Positions 47,614-59,699 of a stretch of DNA of 64,000 nt are shown piece after piece. This DNA comes from Morinoia aosen (taxonomy: Eukaryota; Arthropoda; Malacostraca; Amphipoda; Talitridae): the NCBI GenBank assembly GCA_030386875.1, contig CM059579.1, positions 15,596,484 through 15,660,483 of the forward strand, in the 5' to 3' direction. A program made the position numbers and the translations under genes. Position 1 is the first letter of the stretch; every line of letters starts with the position of its first letter. The notes under the pieces are model-generated. The model was not told the DNA's origin, did not search any database, and was given only the letters and a program-made list of their open reading frames with translations.

Positions 47614-49446
47614 GTGCAAGATAGGATGCAAATGGTGAAAGCAGTTGAAGAATACTGGGAGGACATTGGTGGAATGAATGAGCAGGTTACAGATGATGAA
47701 CCCATAAATTTTCTGATAGATGAACGTGAACTGCAAATGGAAGACGAAATCACTTGTGAAGAGATTGTAAGTTTTTTGCAGAAAGTGAAAAATGGAAAGG
47801 CATGTGGCCCTGATAAAATCCCATATGAGTTCTATAAATGTGGAGGAGAGAGTGTAGTCAGTATGTTGAAATGTTTATTTGATGAGATATGGAAGTGTGA
47901 AAGAGTACCGGATGACTGGAACAAGTGTAATGTAGTTCTTTTGCACAAGGGTGGACATAAGAGTATGAAAGAACTTAAAAATTACAGACCAATTGCACTG
48001 GGCGACACTGTATGTAAGATATTTTGTGGTATTTTGAATGAGAGAATGAAAAATTTAGTTGAGGAATTAGGAGTCCTGGAAGAAGAACAGAATGGTTTTA
48101 GGCAAGATAGACATGCGGAGGATAATCTGTTTGTAGTGAGTGAAATAATTGAGCGAATGAAGAACGATGATGAGAAGGTATATTTAGCATTCCTGGATAT
48201 TGAAAAGGCGTATGACAGAGTGGATCGGGTTAGGCTGTTTGAAATTTTGAGAAAAGTTGGTTTTAACAGAAAAATAGTGAACATTTTACAGAGTCTGTAT
48301 GAGAACACAAGTGCTAGTTACAGGTTAGGAAATTTGGAAACAGGGCAAGTGAGGAGTGTTAGAGAAGTGAGACAGGGCTGTACTCTGTCCCCCCTGTTGT
48401 TTGGATTGTACACAGAAGAATTAGCAGTTCGACTGAGAGGGAGTGGCTTAGGACTGAAAGTTGGTAATGAGAGACTGAGCTGTTTGTTGTATGCTGATGA
48501 TGTGGTTGTGGTTAGTGAATGTGGTCATGAACTACAAAGGATGCTTGACATTGTGAATGGATATAGTACGGATTTCAAGATGAACTTTGGTACCGATAAA
48601 AGTAAGGTCATGGTTATAAATAGTGATGAGACTGATAGAGACAGACTGTGGAATATTGGAGAAATCAGAATAGGCAGAACAAAAGAATACAAATATCTAG
48701 GCTGTATGATGAGTGAAGATGGATGTACTAGAACAAAAGGTGAGAAAGTGGCAAAAGCTATGCAGTGGAGTGGACGGTTTGGTAGTGTGGCCAGATACAG
48801 AGCAAACAAGTACGAATGTGTGAGAGGAATGTGGAAGTATGTTGCTGTACCTAGTGTCATGTATGGTATGAGTGCTCTTGCTTGGAATGGAAGTGATCTT
48901 GAAAAGCTGAATGTGATACAAAACAAGGTAGGACGTGTAGCATTGGGTGCTCCAAAATGGACAGCTACAGAAGCCATTAGAGGCGACCTAGGGTGGAGCC
49001 TATTTTTAGAAAGAATGATGAAAGCTGTGCTGAATTATAAGGTGAGAATTGAAAGAATGCGGAAGTGCAGGTGGGTAAAGCGAATTTTTGAATGGAATCT
49101 GAATGTAAGCAATTGGGAGAAAGTATGTTGGGGGCATGCAAGGAAACTTAGTTTGCAAAATATTATTCATGTTAGAATTGGGAGACCTGTGGATGACTGG
49201 AGTTTAATAACTGTTGGAGGTGTAGGGCCTGAGTGGGACTGCAAGAGGTGGAAGAAAGAGATTGAGAGACAAACAAAAGAGTATGGATTGAATAAGTGGA
49301 AGCTTAGCATGATGCGGAAGCCTACACTTAATTGGTATATGAAAAAGAAAGCACCTAAGTTTGAGATGTTCTATGATGGTAGTTTTGGAAGTCAACTCTT
49401 GTTTGCTGTGAGATGCAAGTCATTGAGTGTGAACAGACGTACATGA
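47614..49446 (+). CDS. LINE reverse transcriptase (ORF2 part), 610 aa
   Basis: RNA-directed DNA polymerase of a non-LTR retrotransposon. Visible in order: GKACGPDKIPYEF, LKNYRPIALGDTVCKI, EEQNGFRQDRHAEDN, motif A FLDIEKAYDRVDR with D195, motif B VRQGCTLSPLLF near 252-263, motif C YADD at 293-296 and motif E YKYLG. All catalytic aspartates (195, 295, 296) are kept. The tail after about residue 400 contains the usual thumb and AWNGSDLEKLNVIQNKVGR region. The listed start is only the first ATG in this frame. The true protein began upstream in the endonuclease. It ends at a TGA that separates it from the zinc knuckle, so the whole is a pseudogene even though this segment is open. Confidence 0.9.
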   Translation: MQDRMQMVKAVEEYWEDIGGMNEQVTDDEPINFLIDERELQMEDEITCEEIVSFLQKVKNGKACGPDKIPYEFYKCGGESVVSMLKCLFDEIWKCERVPDDWNKCNVVLLHKGGHKSMKELKNYRPIALGDTVCKIFCGILNERMKNLVEELGVLEEEQNGFRQDRHAEDNLFVVSEIIERMKNDDEKVYLAFLDIEKAYDRVDRVRLFEILRKVGFNRKIVNILQSLYENTSASYRLGNLETGQVRSVREVRQGCTLSPLLFGLYTEELAVRLRGSGLGLKVGNERLSCLLYADDVVVVSECGHELQRMLDIVNGYSTDFKMNFGTDKSKVMVINSDETDRDRLWNIGEIRIGRTKEYKYLGCMMSEDGCTRTKGEKVAKAMQWSGRFGSVARYRANKYECVRGMWKYVAVPSVMYGMSALAWNGSDLEKLNVIQNKVGRVALGAPKWTATEAIRGDLGWSLFLERMMKAVLNYKVRIERMRKCRWVKRIFEWNLNVSNWEKVCWGHARKLSLQNIIHVRIGRPVDDWSLITVGGVGPEWDCKRWKKEIERQTKEYGLNKWKLSMMRKPTLNWYMKKKAPKFEMFYDGSFGSQLLFAVRCKSLSVNRRT

Positions 49447-49725
49447 AGATGGAATGAGAATAATTACAGATTATGTTGGCAGTGTAATAGTCGAGTGGAG
49501 GAAACAATTGAGCATTTTGTACTGGAATGTAGTAAGTATGAGCAAGAGAGAGAGAGTTTTATGAATGTGGTGCTTGAGCAGTATGGAGAGAATGAGTGGA
49601 ATGCCAGATGTGCTGAAGATGATTGCGGTATGAGCTGTCTTGCTGGATTGGATCAGGAGTGTAATGTGAGTATCATTGAGGCTATGAAAGTATTTCTTGT
49701 GCGTGCCTGGAGTAAGAGACAGTGA
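49447..49725 (+). pseudogene. LINE C-terminal zinc knuckle and tail
   Basis: Same frame as the reverse transcriptase, beyond the TGA at 49444-49446: NNYRLCWQCNSRVEETIEHF, then VLEC, then about 60 residues to a TAG-type end at 49725. The C-x2-C...H-x4-C spacing is the knuckle found at the C-terminus of many LINE ORF2 proteins. Confidence 0.8.
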
Positions 49726-49979
49726 CTGGAATGAGCCAGTCAGGTAGAGTGGGCTGTAATGACCCAATGTGCCTGGGGATGGTGTTTTGACATACTGGTT
49801 GTCCCGGTGTTGGCATCCAATGGTGGCTTGTGACCAGGATTGGTAGATCCTGAGTAGTTTAGTGGACAAGTCTGGTACCAGGCGCTGAACTCTTTGTGTG
49901 AAAATTGTGGAGGGAATTGTAGGCCGTTACAAAGGCCCCGACACTGTCGGCTCTCAAGTTCAAGTTCAAGTTCAAGTAC

Positions 49980-52900
49980 TGCCAAGATAAATGATACATT
50001 CTTTTAATACTGTAGATCCCCATCTTCTGGCTACTGTACATCACAGTGAGGACTTAGGAAAATTTTACGTAATTTTCATGTGACGATTAGAAATTGGCTT
50101 GTGCCACCCAAAATAGCTAGTTTATTCTTTCGTGTGCATGAAAAAACTCTTTAATAACAAATAACTGACCACATTTTTTCTCTCTTTAGCTTCGCATCGT
50201 ACATCAAAACTCTCGATACGATGTAAAACAGTTTCAAATAATAGCAACGACGTTGACAACTATTAAATCAGCAGTTCAATGAAGCATGAAAATTGAAAGT
50301 GAAATACCTATACCTGGAGATAGAACGCCGAATTTTTTGTTTCGCTCGACCTTTAAAGCTTTTTAGCTGTGCCAAAGAAGAGATCGCTTTTGTGTGTCTG
50401 CATGCAAATATTTCTGCACCGGCAACTCAGTGAAACAAAAGAACAGTTGTACGCGTGGATTATTTTTTCAATGGCGAGGGTCTCGCTGAATATACAGAGG
50501 GCGAAACAATCTACCGCGAGTCATTTCAGAATACGTCGCCTATTTATTTCTAGAATGCAGTTTTTAAGGCTTACCCTAGAACATCTGCGCAATATTTGCA
50601 TACTTATTTCGGTAAAATAGTCATCGGACAACAGCTTACTAGACTTTCAATTTAGCGAACGCAAACACACTTGAGTCAACTGGAAAGAGGTTGATCAATT
50701 GGACATGACACGACTAAAATTTGCTGTTCAGAGCTTCGGATTTATGGAACAATGCTTCTTTCAATGGCATGTTCAATATCAATAAAAATGCAGGTATATT
50801 TATTCGATCTATTCAGAGATGAGCCGAATGTAAATTTACTTTTTCCCGTCATTTCGTATTAGTTGTTTAGTTTGCCATTGTTGTATCGTCTGTATGAAGA
50901 TCAGTAATATTTTAAAAGTAATTGTTGAAAATGAGCTGTGATTTGAAAACGAAACTTAACTGTGAACAAATTTCATCAAAAATCTAATTGCAACACCCCA
51001 CCAACTTCAATCAGCATATTTAAATTGACTTCTCTGTTGAAAATTTTTTTTTCCCCGAGAGTGATAAAATTAGTTTTTCGAGAGAAACCTTAATTAAAAT
51101 TGATGCAAGAAACTATCAAAGGTCTCAGTGACAGTCCGGACCTCATTGATCCTAAACATCGTTAATTAAAAAGCCCTGTTCGTTAGTGTCAGAGCTTGTT
51201 GTTGAAGTGTCAGAGCAGAGCGACCAGAGCTTCCGAACAGCGACTCTTTGACTTGCCCGTCCGCGCGTCGCTTTTGTTTCAATTTTTCTTGGTTTCTAAT
51301 GCGGATTAAGCTCCCGAGTAGGCACCAGGAGAGTGAAAACAAATATCTTATGGTTAAATTTTCTTCGATTTGGTACGGGAAATAAAATTCCTCAATTTGA
51401 ATTTCATGAAAGTTTGTCAAAAAAATAATTGTTTTGATGATCATCTTTCAATTTAGCATTCCTTTTTTAATTTGATACTACTCTCGCATGTTTTACCATA
51501 AATGAAAAACTGCCAACCTCCCCCGACCCAGTCACGACCTGTGAGTATTGTACTGATGACGATGCTGCTGAAAATCAATTGATGTTACTGTAGACAAAAT
51601 CTATTTTTCCTTCTTCACACCTAAATAAGACGACCGCCAAATTACTGCGTTTCCATTAAATATGTTTAAATTCTGTCAAAACTTGGCAAATATCCTGAAT
51701 TTATGGGTCTTTTCAAAATTATTGTTCTAACCCTAGCCGTTATGACAAACACGTCGAATAATGGTGTTTACCAAAATTGCATGACCATATCAGTTTCCAT
51801 CTGAACTTCACTTGGTTGGATACCATGCGGTTGGTACAGAGATATCAGAAGGTGTATTATACAAAATAAAATAAAAATTATAGTATTGTTTCGGAGCTGT
51901 GCGCGTAGGGAATAATATTTTGAATTTTTTTTAGTATATTCCCTCAGGTAATATTGAATAATGCGTGAAAGCAACTTCAGAATGAAAGTTTATTTCTAAT
52001 GAGTATTTTCGAGATATTAGTTTTTCATATTAGAAACCCCAATGTTAAGTATTGATTGTTACAATCGAACGTTCTGATTCTATAATTCGTTTGAAAAACT
52101 TTTCAATCCAAATTGTTGAAATTTTCACAGAGTCTAAGAATGTAGCAAATCTGTTCTCCAAACTCTTTCTTTGCTCATTGAACGCTCATGACGTAACTGT
52201 GTTGTGCAGGTTTAACATAAAAATCTTTATTTGTCGATTAAATGAGCGTTTGTGTTACATGAGAGCTTGCAGAACGTATCTTCGACCTTGACGACGACTG
52301 AAACAAATTCAGCAGAGAGCTTTGGCTTCTGCCAAATTTGTTTTCCTGAGTCCTGCAAAATGCCCCTAAATGAATTCGCCGAGACTTCCTTTTTTTCGCA
52401 GACAAAAATAACATAAAATATTTATGAACTTTTGAAAGACCTGAAAAAAGAGTGCTGTGTAAAAAAATTATGTGATGCAGTGAACTGCAATAAGTTCTAA
52501 TGAACCGAATATTTCAGAATACTATGAAGAATTTCAATTAACAAGTAAATTCAGAATATTTAGATATATTTTGTAGTTATAAAACTTCGAAGAACTCTTT
52601 TAATTTTAATGAACAGTATACTAAGCATCAAAATTCTCAAAGAAACATCAGAATACTCTTCAGAATACACCTGTCACGAATGTATTTTTATATTCTCGAT
52701 GAATGTATTCTAGTGTGTCCCAAGCGTATATGAGTAGAAATAAAGTAATGATAGCAAATCCAGCCCATGTTGCTCTAGTTCCTTGTCAAATGGAAATGAT
52801 CCCACCAAATTTTCATGAACATTGGGCAATTTTTAATAGTCGCGCAAAACGAACGTTTTTTATAGCTCCTGTGAGATTCGACCTGAATTTCCAACAAATA

Positions 52901-53180
52901 TTAAAATTCTGTTTTTTTCTTCTATTACAAATAAACCGACAACTAATGGCTGCAAAAATTTGATATTTATTGAAACTATTATAAAATACCATTGGAAGGA
53001 AATAAATTTAAACTCCATCAAATTACCCTTTTCAAGATATTGATAATATAATCATCATCAGGCAAGATGCTTTACCTTATCAACAATTACGTCTCAGGAC
53101 GACTAAATTTTTGACAGTAATGTAACTGATCCATCGACTTCTGATTTCCTGCAGAAACAAAAGTGTATTTGCTGTAGTAT
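49980..53180. other. No gene seen
   Basis: AT-rich sequence beyond the LINE tail. ORFs at 50369-50620, 51166-51444 (minus), 52052-52291 and 52703-52963 are short and have no recognisable features. Confidence 0.4.
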
Positions 53181-53185
53181 TAGCT

Positions 53186-53387
53186 GTAGAGGGGTGAGAG
53201 GTATCTGGGGTGCGTGGTGCCTTGCTGTAGGGGAGTTAGTGGTGCCTTGCTGTAAAGGGATGAGTGGTGCCTTGCTGTAGAGGGATGAGTGGTGCCTTGC
53301 TGTAGAGGGGTGAGTGGTGCCTTGCTGTAGAGGAGTGAGTGGTGCCTTGCTGTAGCGGGGTGAGTGGAACCATTAGGCGCCACTCAC
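53186..53387. repeat. 25-bp minisatellite with one inverted unit
   Basis: Six to seven head-to-tail copies of GGTGCCTTGCTGTAGAGGGRTGAGT. Directly after them (53374-53395) one unit is present in reverse orientation (AGGCGCCACTCACACCTCTAC). The 67-codon minus-strand ORF here only reads the repeat. Confidence 0.85.
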
Positions 53388-53395
53388 ACCTCTAC

Positions 53396-53667
53396 CACAG
53401 TAGAGGAAACAAGGTAGGTTCAAACCAGTCTTTTTTTCGTTGACGGTGTGGTTTTACTGACGTAACGGTAACGGACCCATAGCAGCGCTCATATTGCATG
53501 TGGTAGCACTGCTACCTCAAAATCTGGCTCCACTATTGTCCTAACGATATAGCGTTTTGGTGACGTCATAAAACTTGTTTCAAATAAAGCTTTTCTATTG
53601 GCTAGCCGAACCAAAGGAGGTGTATTTTCTCCCATAGAAATGACCTTACCTTGTTTCCTCTATCGTG
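53396..53667. mobile_element. 272-bp MITE with 8-bp target duplication
   Basis: Terminal inverted repeats of 26 bp (CACAGTAGAGGAAACAAGG at the left, complement of CACGATAGAGGAAACAAGG at the right; about 22 of 26 match). ACCTCTAC is repeated exactly at 53388-53395 and 53668-53675, an 8-bp target duplication. It has no coding capacity. Eight-base duplications point to hAT- or P-type transposases. The insertion lies inside the inverted unit of the adjoining 25-bp minisatellite. Confidence 0.85.
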
Positions 53668-53679
53668 ACCTCTACTCAC

Positions 53680-55685
53680 CCCATAAGGCCCCATAAGATG
53701 AGTGACCATAAGATGAGTGAAAGCTAAATTTCCGCAATAAGTCCGGTGAAAAAGCAAAGAGAAAACAAGCTAACAAAAATTTGGATATCGCACAAAAGTC
53801 TGATTCGCAAGTATCTACGACACGTGAGCTCAGTTTATCCTATGGAAGCATTATTATTAACATTATTATTATGTAAGAAAGTTTTTGCCTCCCTTTACCA
53901 AAGTTGTTTAAAGAGCGGAAGGATGAAGGCACCATTTAGTATCGAGGTGAGGGAATGCGGAATCTTTTCCCATTGCCCAATATGCTTTGAAATAGTAAGC
54001 TAAGAAACAAGTTTATGAAACAAGAAAAAATTTTTTTTATTGTAAAATAGAGCTCACCTTATGCCCTTATAACATTGACCGCTGCACGCTATGTCAGTGA
54101 CCGCTGCACAATATGACGCCCACCAGAAAACTGATTGAAATGCGCAACCAGTAAAAGACGAGATAGGAAGCTGAAAATTTTCCTCTTTAAATTTGTCATG
54201 ACAGGAAACCAGGGCAACAAGTGCTGGAGTGTGTCCGAGTCCGATTCACTTCAGTTCCTTGTGACACCCTAATGTATACATACGTACACTTAGGGAAACT
54301 AATAAGTTTGAAAGGTAGTTGTGTCGCAACAATCAGTTGCGTGGCAAAAATAATCAGTCAATAATGAAATTATAAAATTACGCTATTACAATTGAAGGTC
54401 TACGAGATGTAGATGTAGCAGAACAACTGTAGGTGTAGCAGAACAACTCGAGGGGAGAAAGTACGATGCTCCCACCCCGTCGGTCGCAAACAAGCTAAAC
54501 AATTAATAAAAAAGCACACATAACATCATACTGAAAGTGAGAAGTTCAGAGAACTGTCGCAAATGCGTGCTGGGCAACATAAGTAGGTTTTAGTTTAACG
54601 CAAGACATTAGCGCCGAGTTTAGTGAACGAGACGCAGAAATATAGAGTGTGCAGGGTACCGCCGTAGTGCTTGAGAGAGGTACGGACATTTTTAAAGTTT
54701 TATAGTATACATTCTTGACGGCAAACCCAAGCAGCTAGAGCGAATATATATAAATTTTTATCACCAAGAATTTAAATGCGATAAAATTGCTAATAAAATG
54801 AGTTATTTAATTCAAAGAGATGGAAAATCGGAAATGTTTCCGAGACATTTCGTTATTTTTTGTTTCTTTGAATGACTGACAGGTTTGTAAACATTTTCTT
54901 CGTTAAGAAATTTTTAGTGAAAGTGCGACAAAAGCCAATCGATCAGCTGTTTAGGACATTTTTATCATAAATATTTTCTTAGCAATTACGCATGAAGTTC
55001 AAATGTATTTCTTTCGGCCACATAACAGCAGTGTCATTTAAGTTGGCGTGGAGACTACAACTATTTATCTGAATTAGAAAGTATGAAGTTCTCAGGAAAT
55101 AGCTTAAAAGCGTTTACAAAATTGTTAATTGAACTGGCTTTTCTTAATAATACTGGAGATAATATTCGATTATTTTGGTATTACAAGCTTTTCAAATTTA
55201 AATTTTTAAGCTACTGTACATATTTTTGTATTTTTGTAGCGACCACTATAAATGTCCTCTTTTGATTTGCATTTACTTGAGGAACAGCTGCGTTGTATTT
55301 TTCAACCAATAAGTGGTCTCCGAGGCAAAAATAGCGATAATTCTTGTGATCTTTAATTAAAATTCATGGTAATTGGTGAATTAAAGCGTAAATCAAAAAA
55401 TTACTCATGATACTACGTTACAAGGTATTCATTTGGTTATTTGTTCAAGTACTATTTGAATAATCACTTGCCATAAGAAAAGAACATAAACCACCAGGTT
55501 TAGTTTTTACGAATAAAAATCCGTTATTTTTATTTTTTCCAGGCTGCTCTACTAAATCCCATGAGTCAATATCTTAAAAAGTTGAGGCACAAAAGTCTGT
55601 AGGCACGTACATATATCCGAAAGCCCTTGTTTGGCGGAATTGCGATGGTGGGAATCTTCAGACTTTCAACAATGAGGAGGTCGAC
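53680..55685. other. No gene convincingly seen
   Basis: Contains ORFs at 53746-54003 and 55083-55265 without features. A good acceptor (TTTTATTTTTTCCAG, ending at 55542) is followed by only 20 open codons. Confidence 0.35.
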
Positions 55686-55699
55686 AATGCTTGCGTGAT

Positions 55700-56110
55700 T
55701 AAAGTAGTGAAGCTGAAAGAAAGTCTGCGAACAAAAGCGCTTGGTGTCTCGGGTGTGATGGTATCAGTGCTACTCGAACACGAGAACTCCTTGCCTCTCA
55801 CACTTACGGGTCTGCGCTGCGGGTGAGAGCACTGCAGTTCATTCGAAACATTATAAAGGTTATGCAAGGGCATGTGAGCAACTGTGATTTACCATCAGGA
55901 TTACCACAGCAGAATCGGCTGGAAAACAACCTGATGCTCACGCCAAATAACGTTTGTGTTGTCATGGAAGAGAACGATATTCGTCGAAATTGTGATTTTA
56001 AGGGTATTTTAATGGACAGTAAATCTATGTCCGTCATCATGAACATCATTCATCGGGATGATTTAAAATTCCGTTTGACCATTACTGATGCTGAACATGA
56101 ATATAATTGA
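55700..56110 (+). CDS. Unidentified coding-like segment, about 134 codons
   Basis: From just after a TAA near 55702 to the TGA at 56108-56110 one plus-strand frame is open, with rounded codon usage and normal composition (CDGISATRTRELLASHTY, then NCDLPSGLPQQNRLENN, and a charged C-terminus TITDAEHEYN). An overlapping frame 55683-55826 is also open (IKVVKLKESLRTKALGV), so the segment may have suffered a frameshift. No in-frame ATG lies near the 5' end and no clean acceptor is next to it. It could be an exon or a transposon scrap. I recognise no family. Confidence 0.3.
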
Positions 56111-56114
56111 AACT

Positions 56115-57990
56115 GTGTGTGTGTGTTCGAAATGGTCAGATACTATGTGACTGTTTTCGAGGCTGAAAATTATTACTCCAGGGTGATTTGATCCACCAAA
56201 GTCGATAATTCACTTAGGAATTCATTAAAATTTCAACATGTTTTGGACGCGCAGCTCAGCATCTTTCAAGTCTACAGTGGTAACGGAAGGCTAACATTGT
56301 TTTGATTTCACTCGGGTATAAGCGCTCGATCCTCTCTTCCGCTAAATGTATGAGCTCATTGTTTCAGAAGCTATGTGTTAGTATTTCTCCACGAACGTTA
56401 CATCCATATTTAACATTCGCTTTTTAAATTTTACCTCGGTGACAACTCTTAGCTTGCTTTGTACGTTGTCTCTTTGACGTGCTTCCAATCGAATCAAATT
56501 TCTTTATTCATCTGTAAATGTCATGATTTCCTCTTGAATGTCATAGCCATTTCGACACTTCTATTGCGTTTTATGACCTCCTTTTCGTAATTCTTCATTT
56601 TCTATAAATTGCTTCATTACTAGAGGATTAACTTCCTCTTCTAGACTTGTCTCTTTTTTTCTCTTCTTTGAGAAACCCTTTTTAAAATTTCTAAAAATAG
56701 AAAACTTCACACCTGAAAAACTTTGATGAGCATAATAGTTCACACTGCCTTGTAAATAAATAATTGAAATACTGCAAAATACATTGGTAAACGTTGCTGA
56801 GCAGCAGACCGGAAAATACTCTCATTAACAAAAGATTGTGTCTAACGTTGTTCTTTCTTATATTCAAGTGTTAAATTTTTGAGAGCAGCTAACATCTGAC
56901 AGCTCTACTGAAGTCGATGTTTTCTCAGCCAGCGTTTTCGCGGGTAGATAATCTATTTCTTATCCTTGTGTCCTTGGGTTTCCCTTCGTCTCAATTTATG
57001 CTCATTGATGGCCCTGTAACTCAATAAATCGTTCCAGAATAGCTACGCACACGCAACTTGTAGCGAACAGAATTGTACTGACTGCTAAGCAAAATGTGAC
57101 TAACACACCAGTAAACAACTATTTTTACTCATTGCTCGGATAGCAGGCTAAATTATTACAAGTACTCACAAGGAAATGATCCGAAAATTCGGACTCAATT
57201 TCGATATTTTGTAATCTCAAGAAATTTGACAACTCAAGGTGCCTCCGTGTCGTAGATCCTATATCCTTCGTTCTTCAAAAGATTTCAAGTCCTGGGAAGG
57301 ACTCAAGTCCTTTCTAGGGGAGTGGGAATCGATGATATCGTGGACCAGCAGACGGGTTCCATCTGACGGACGGAGCATCACAGCATGACCGAGCTCTAGT
57401 TCCAAACTTACGATATTCTTCGACAACCTCAATCTATTATTGAATTAAAACTGCTAAGTATCGCTCATTCTGAGATAATTTCTGTCTAAGTAATCCATCT
57501 GACAGACACCAATACAAAGCGTGAACGAGATTTTGTGCACGATCATATTACATTCTTCAAGAAATTCAATTCATTTCCCTGTAACGATTGCTAAAATATA
57601 TCGTTCATTCTGATAGTTCAACGTAATATAGGCTTATTTTATCTGTTCAGAATATTAATTTCAGGAACCTACAGTGCGTTATTTTGACCTTGGGTAAATG
57701 ATAGACACAGAACGCAAGGAAAGAAAACGAATTTTGTTGCTATATATGAAAGCTGTTCATCATCACTCAAAAATTAGGCGACCGCCAAATTACTCTGTTC
57801 CTAAATTCCGTATAAGCTCAGTAAATATCTGCATTCACGTGTCTCCTTAAATTCCTAGGTCAAACCTGAACAATTTAAAAGTATAACATCGAATGACAGT
57901 ACACTATTGTTTTTATTGGTCATTACTCAACTCGGAAAAACTGAGTATCTAGCCTCAAATATTAATTAAAAACCATTCAATTTTCGAGTA
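56115..57990. other. No gene seen
   Basis: AT-rich with a 60-codon minus ORF at 56561-56743. Featureless. Confidence 0.4.
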
Positions 57991-57998
57991 AAGTTGAT

Positions 57999-58337
57999 TC
58001 AAATAAATTTTTTAATAGAATCGAAAATCACCACACGCAAGCATGTTTGGATGATGTGTTCTTCATAAATAGAGCACTCGAAGAACGTAAACGACTTACT
58101 GCAAAAGTAATTTTTGGTGTCAAACGTAGTATCGTTAATTATTGTCATAGTTTTTTCGGTTTGAATTTGTTCCACTGCTGAAAAAGTGAGAATTGCCGAA
58201 CTCATGTTCTGTAAAGCATTCACACTACGTCCTAACTCCTCTCCAACTGATGATAAATGTATATTAATTCCTGTAATTTGAAAACAATTGATGTGTCCAG
58301 CCACTCTGCCATGAACTGCAGTTTTGAGCCCATACAA
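57999..58337 (-). CDS. Possible exon of an unidentified protein, 112 codons
   Basis: A minus-strand frame with natural-looking codon usage (MYGLKTAVHGRVAGHINCF, then SVGEELGRSVNALQNMSS). Near 58105 it meets a near-consensus 5' splice site on the minus strand (GCA followed by GTAAGTCG). The real exon may therefore end there and the remaining 35 codons may be intron. No acceptor with a good pyrimidine tract is seen upstream of the ATG. There is no signal peptide or domain that I recognise. Confidence 0.3.
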   Translation of the reverse strand: MYGLKTAVHGRVAGHINCFQITGINIHLSSVGEELGRSVNALQNMSSAILTFSAVEQIQTEKTMTIINDTTFDTKNYFCSKSFTFFECSIYEEHIIQTCLRVVIFDSIKKFI

Positions 58338-58339
58338 CC

Positions 58340-59325
58340 AACTACGTTGCGTCGATGAGAATCTTATCGTCTCATCAGACTGCGATAATGTTTAGTTGAT
58401 CTCATCGAAAAAAGATCTCCGAAAATTTCAAATCAACTTACGCGAGGCTAAAATAAACATTTAAATGCAATATTCAAAACGCAAACTCAGAAAACATTCA
58501 TGATCTTCAATTTTTTGGGAGTATCTGAATTTCGAGAAAGGCACAGCGAATATTCGAATATTCACTACCCAATGAAATCATGTTCCATAAATGCAATGCA
58601 TGACACGATTTTTTTCAAATTTCTGCATGGTTCTAATTTTGCCGCTTTTTGTTTATGCCAACATTAAAATTTACGGTTTTAAATTCTTCATACTTCTTTT
58701 TCAAGTCTTTGTGAGAAATATCTAAAAATAATTTCTCAACTCATTGATGTATTTTAGTGACGAACAAAGTGAACCAAATTCCAGCGATCATACGTTCTCG
58801 TTTCGCTTCAGTAAATCGGACGATAATACTTTATGGAAAACAATCCTTTCAACTAAATTATGCGCCTCAGAGTCTTCTACAAATCGAAGTTTCCGATGGT
58901 CAATTGCTGGGAGCTAACTTTATTTCAGTTGCATGAATTGGTTTCACTTCATTGAAGGAAGAAATCAAATTCAGGACCTTACGTTTGAACTAACTTGTGG
59001 GCAAAAGAGACAGTTTGACGCACGCTGATCTAATTTCGTTCCCTGATTCCTGCCTTGTTTGTCCCTGAAAAACTGGGGTGATCATAAACCTCTCGACTAA
59101 CTTGACCAAAATGTTCGAACATGAAATGAAATGATGCAGTCACAGATCAAAATCTTAGAAAGCTTCTTTTTTCATCGTTTATAAACTTCAAAACATTTCA
59201 CATAAATGTTCCCATCCGTACTTCTTCCCGATTCAAAAATGAAAAACAGACAATGCAACAATATTTATGTTCTGTGTTCTCGAGGTAAATACAACTACAT
59301 GGACGGTGAGTATTGTCGTTGCCTG
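58340..59325. other. No gene seen
   Basis: AT-rich, featureless. Confidence 0.4.
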
Positions 59326-59330
59326 TTCAC

Positions 59331-59567
59331 TCAGATCGTACAGCTCAACTTGATGCTCAATTCCACTTCTCGAACAAGAACACGGGAACACGCCGCGGTT
59401 ATGGGAAAGTTTCGATGAAAAATAGAGTTTTCCGGTGTAGCGTCATCAGAAACTTCGACACTAAAAATAAGATTTAGAAAACGAGACCTTCCTCGGTCCG
59501 TACGTGTCCAATATTGGGGATGCCATTGAGGCAATAATAAATACCACTGCACGGAATCATTCCCCAT
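59331..59567 (-). CDS. Hypothetical ORF, 78 aa, doubtful
   Basis: A minus-strand frame in a patch of balanced base composition, with plausible codon use (MGNDSVQWYLLLPQWHPQYW, later VSDDATPENSIFHRNFP). Plus-strand ORFs of 70 and 60 codons overlap it, so strand and reality are both uncertain. No domain is recognised. Confidence 0.15.
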   Translation of the reverse strand: MGNDSVQWYLLLPQWHPQYWTRTDRGRSRFLNLIFSVEVSDDATPENSIFHRNFPITAACSRVLVREVELSIKLSCTI

Positions 59568-59699
59568 GGGAAGAGGGAGTTGGGGGGATTCAGCGTTCCC
59601 TCAGTGATATTTCCAATCAAGAGGAGAGCCTCGCCACCTCCATGTCCTCACACTTGCCCATTTTATATCAGCAATTGAATATTTGATGCCTTCTAGGCG

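Larger units (their letters stand above)
46603..49977 (+). mobile_element. APE-type LINE, near full length but broken
   Basis: Order: APE endonuclease (VIVMGDMNGHVG-like motif at 46798-46830, IDYMIVN near 46961-46981, SDHKML near 47044-47061), linker, reverse transcriptase, then a C-terminal zinc knuckle (CWQC then HFVLEC, 49472-49530) and a 3' UTR ending in four tandem TTCAAG units (about 49955-49977). The coding frame is interrupted four times: a frameshift near 46785, TGA at 46952-46954, a frameshift near 47585 and TGA at 49444-49446. The 5' end is not defined and is probably truncated. The clade is unassigned. Confidence 0.9.

Noticed and set aside
46682-49395. Several minus-strand ORFs of 60-165 codons
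   Set aside because: Antisense shadows of the LINE coding region.
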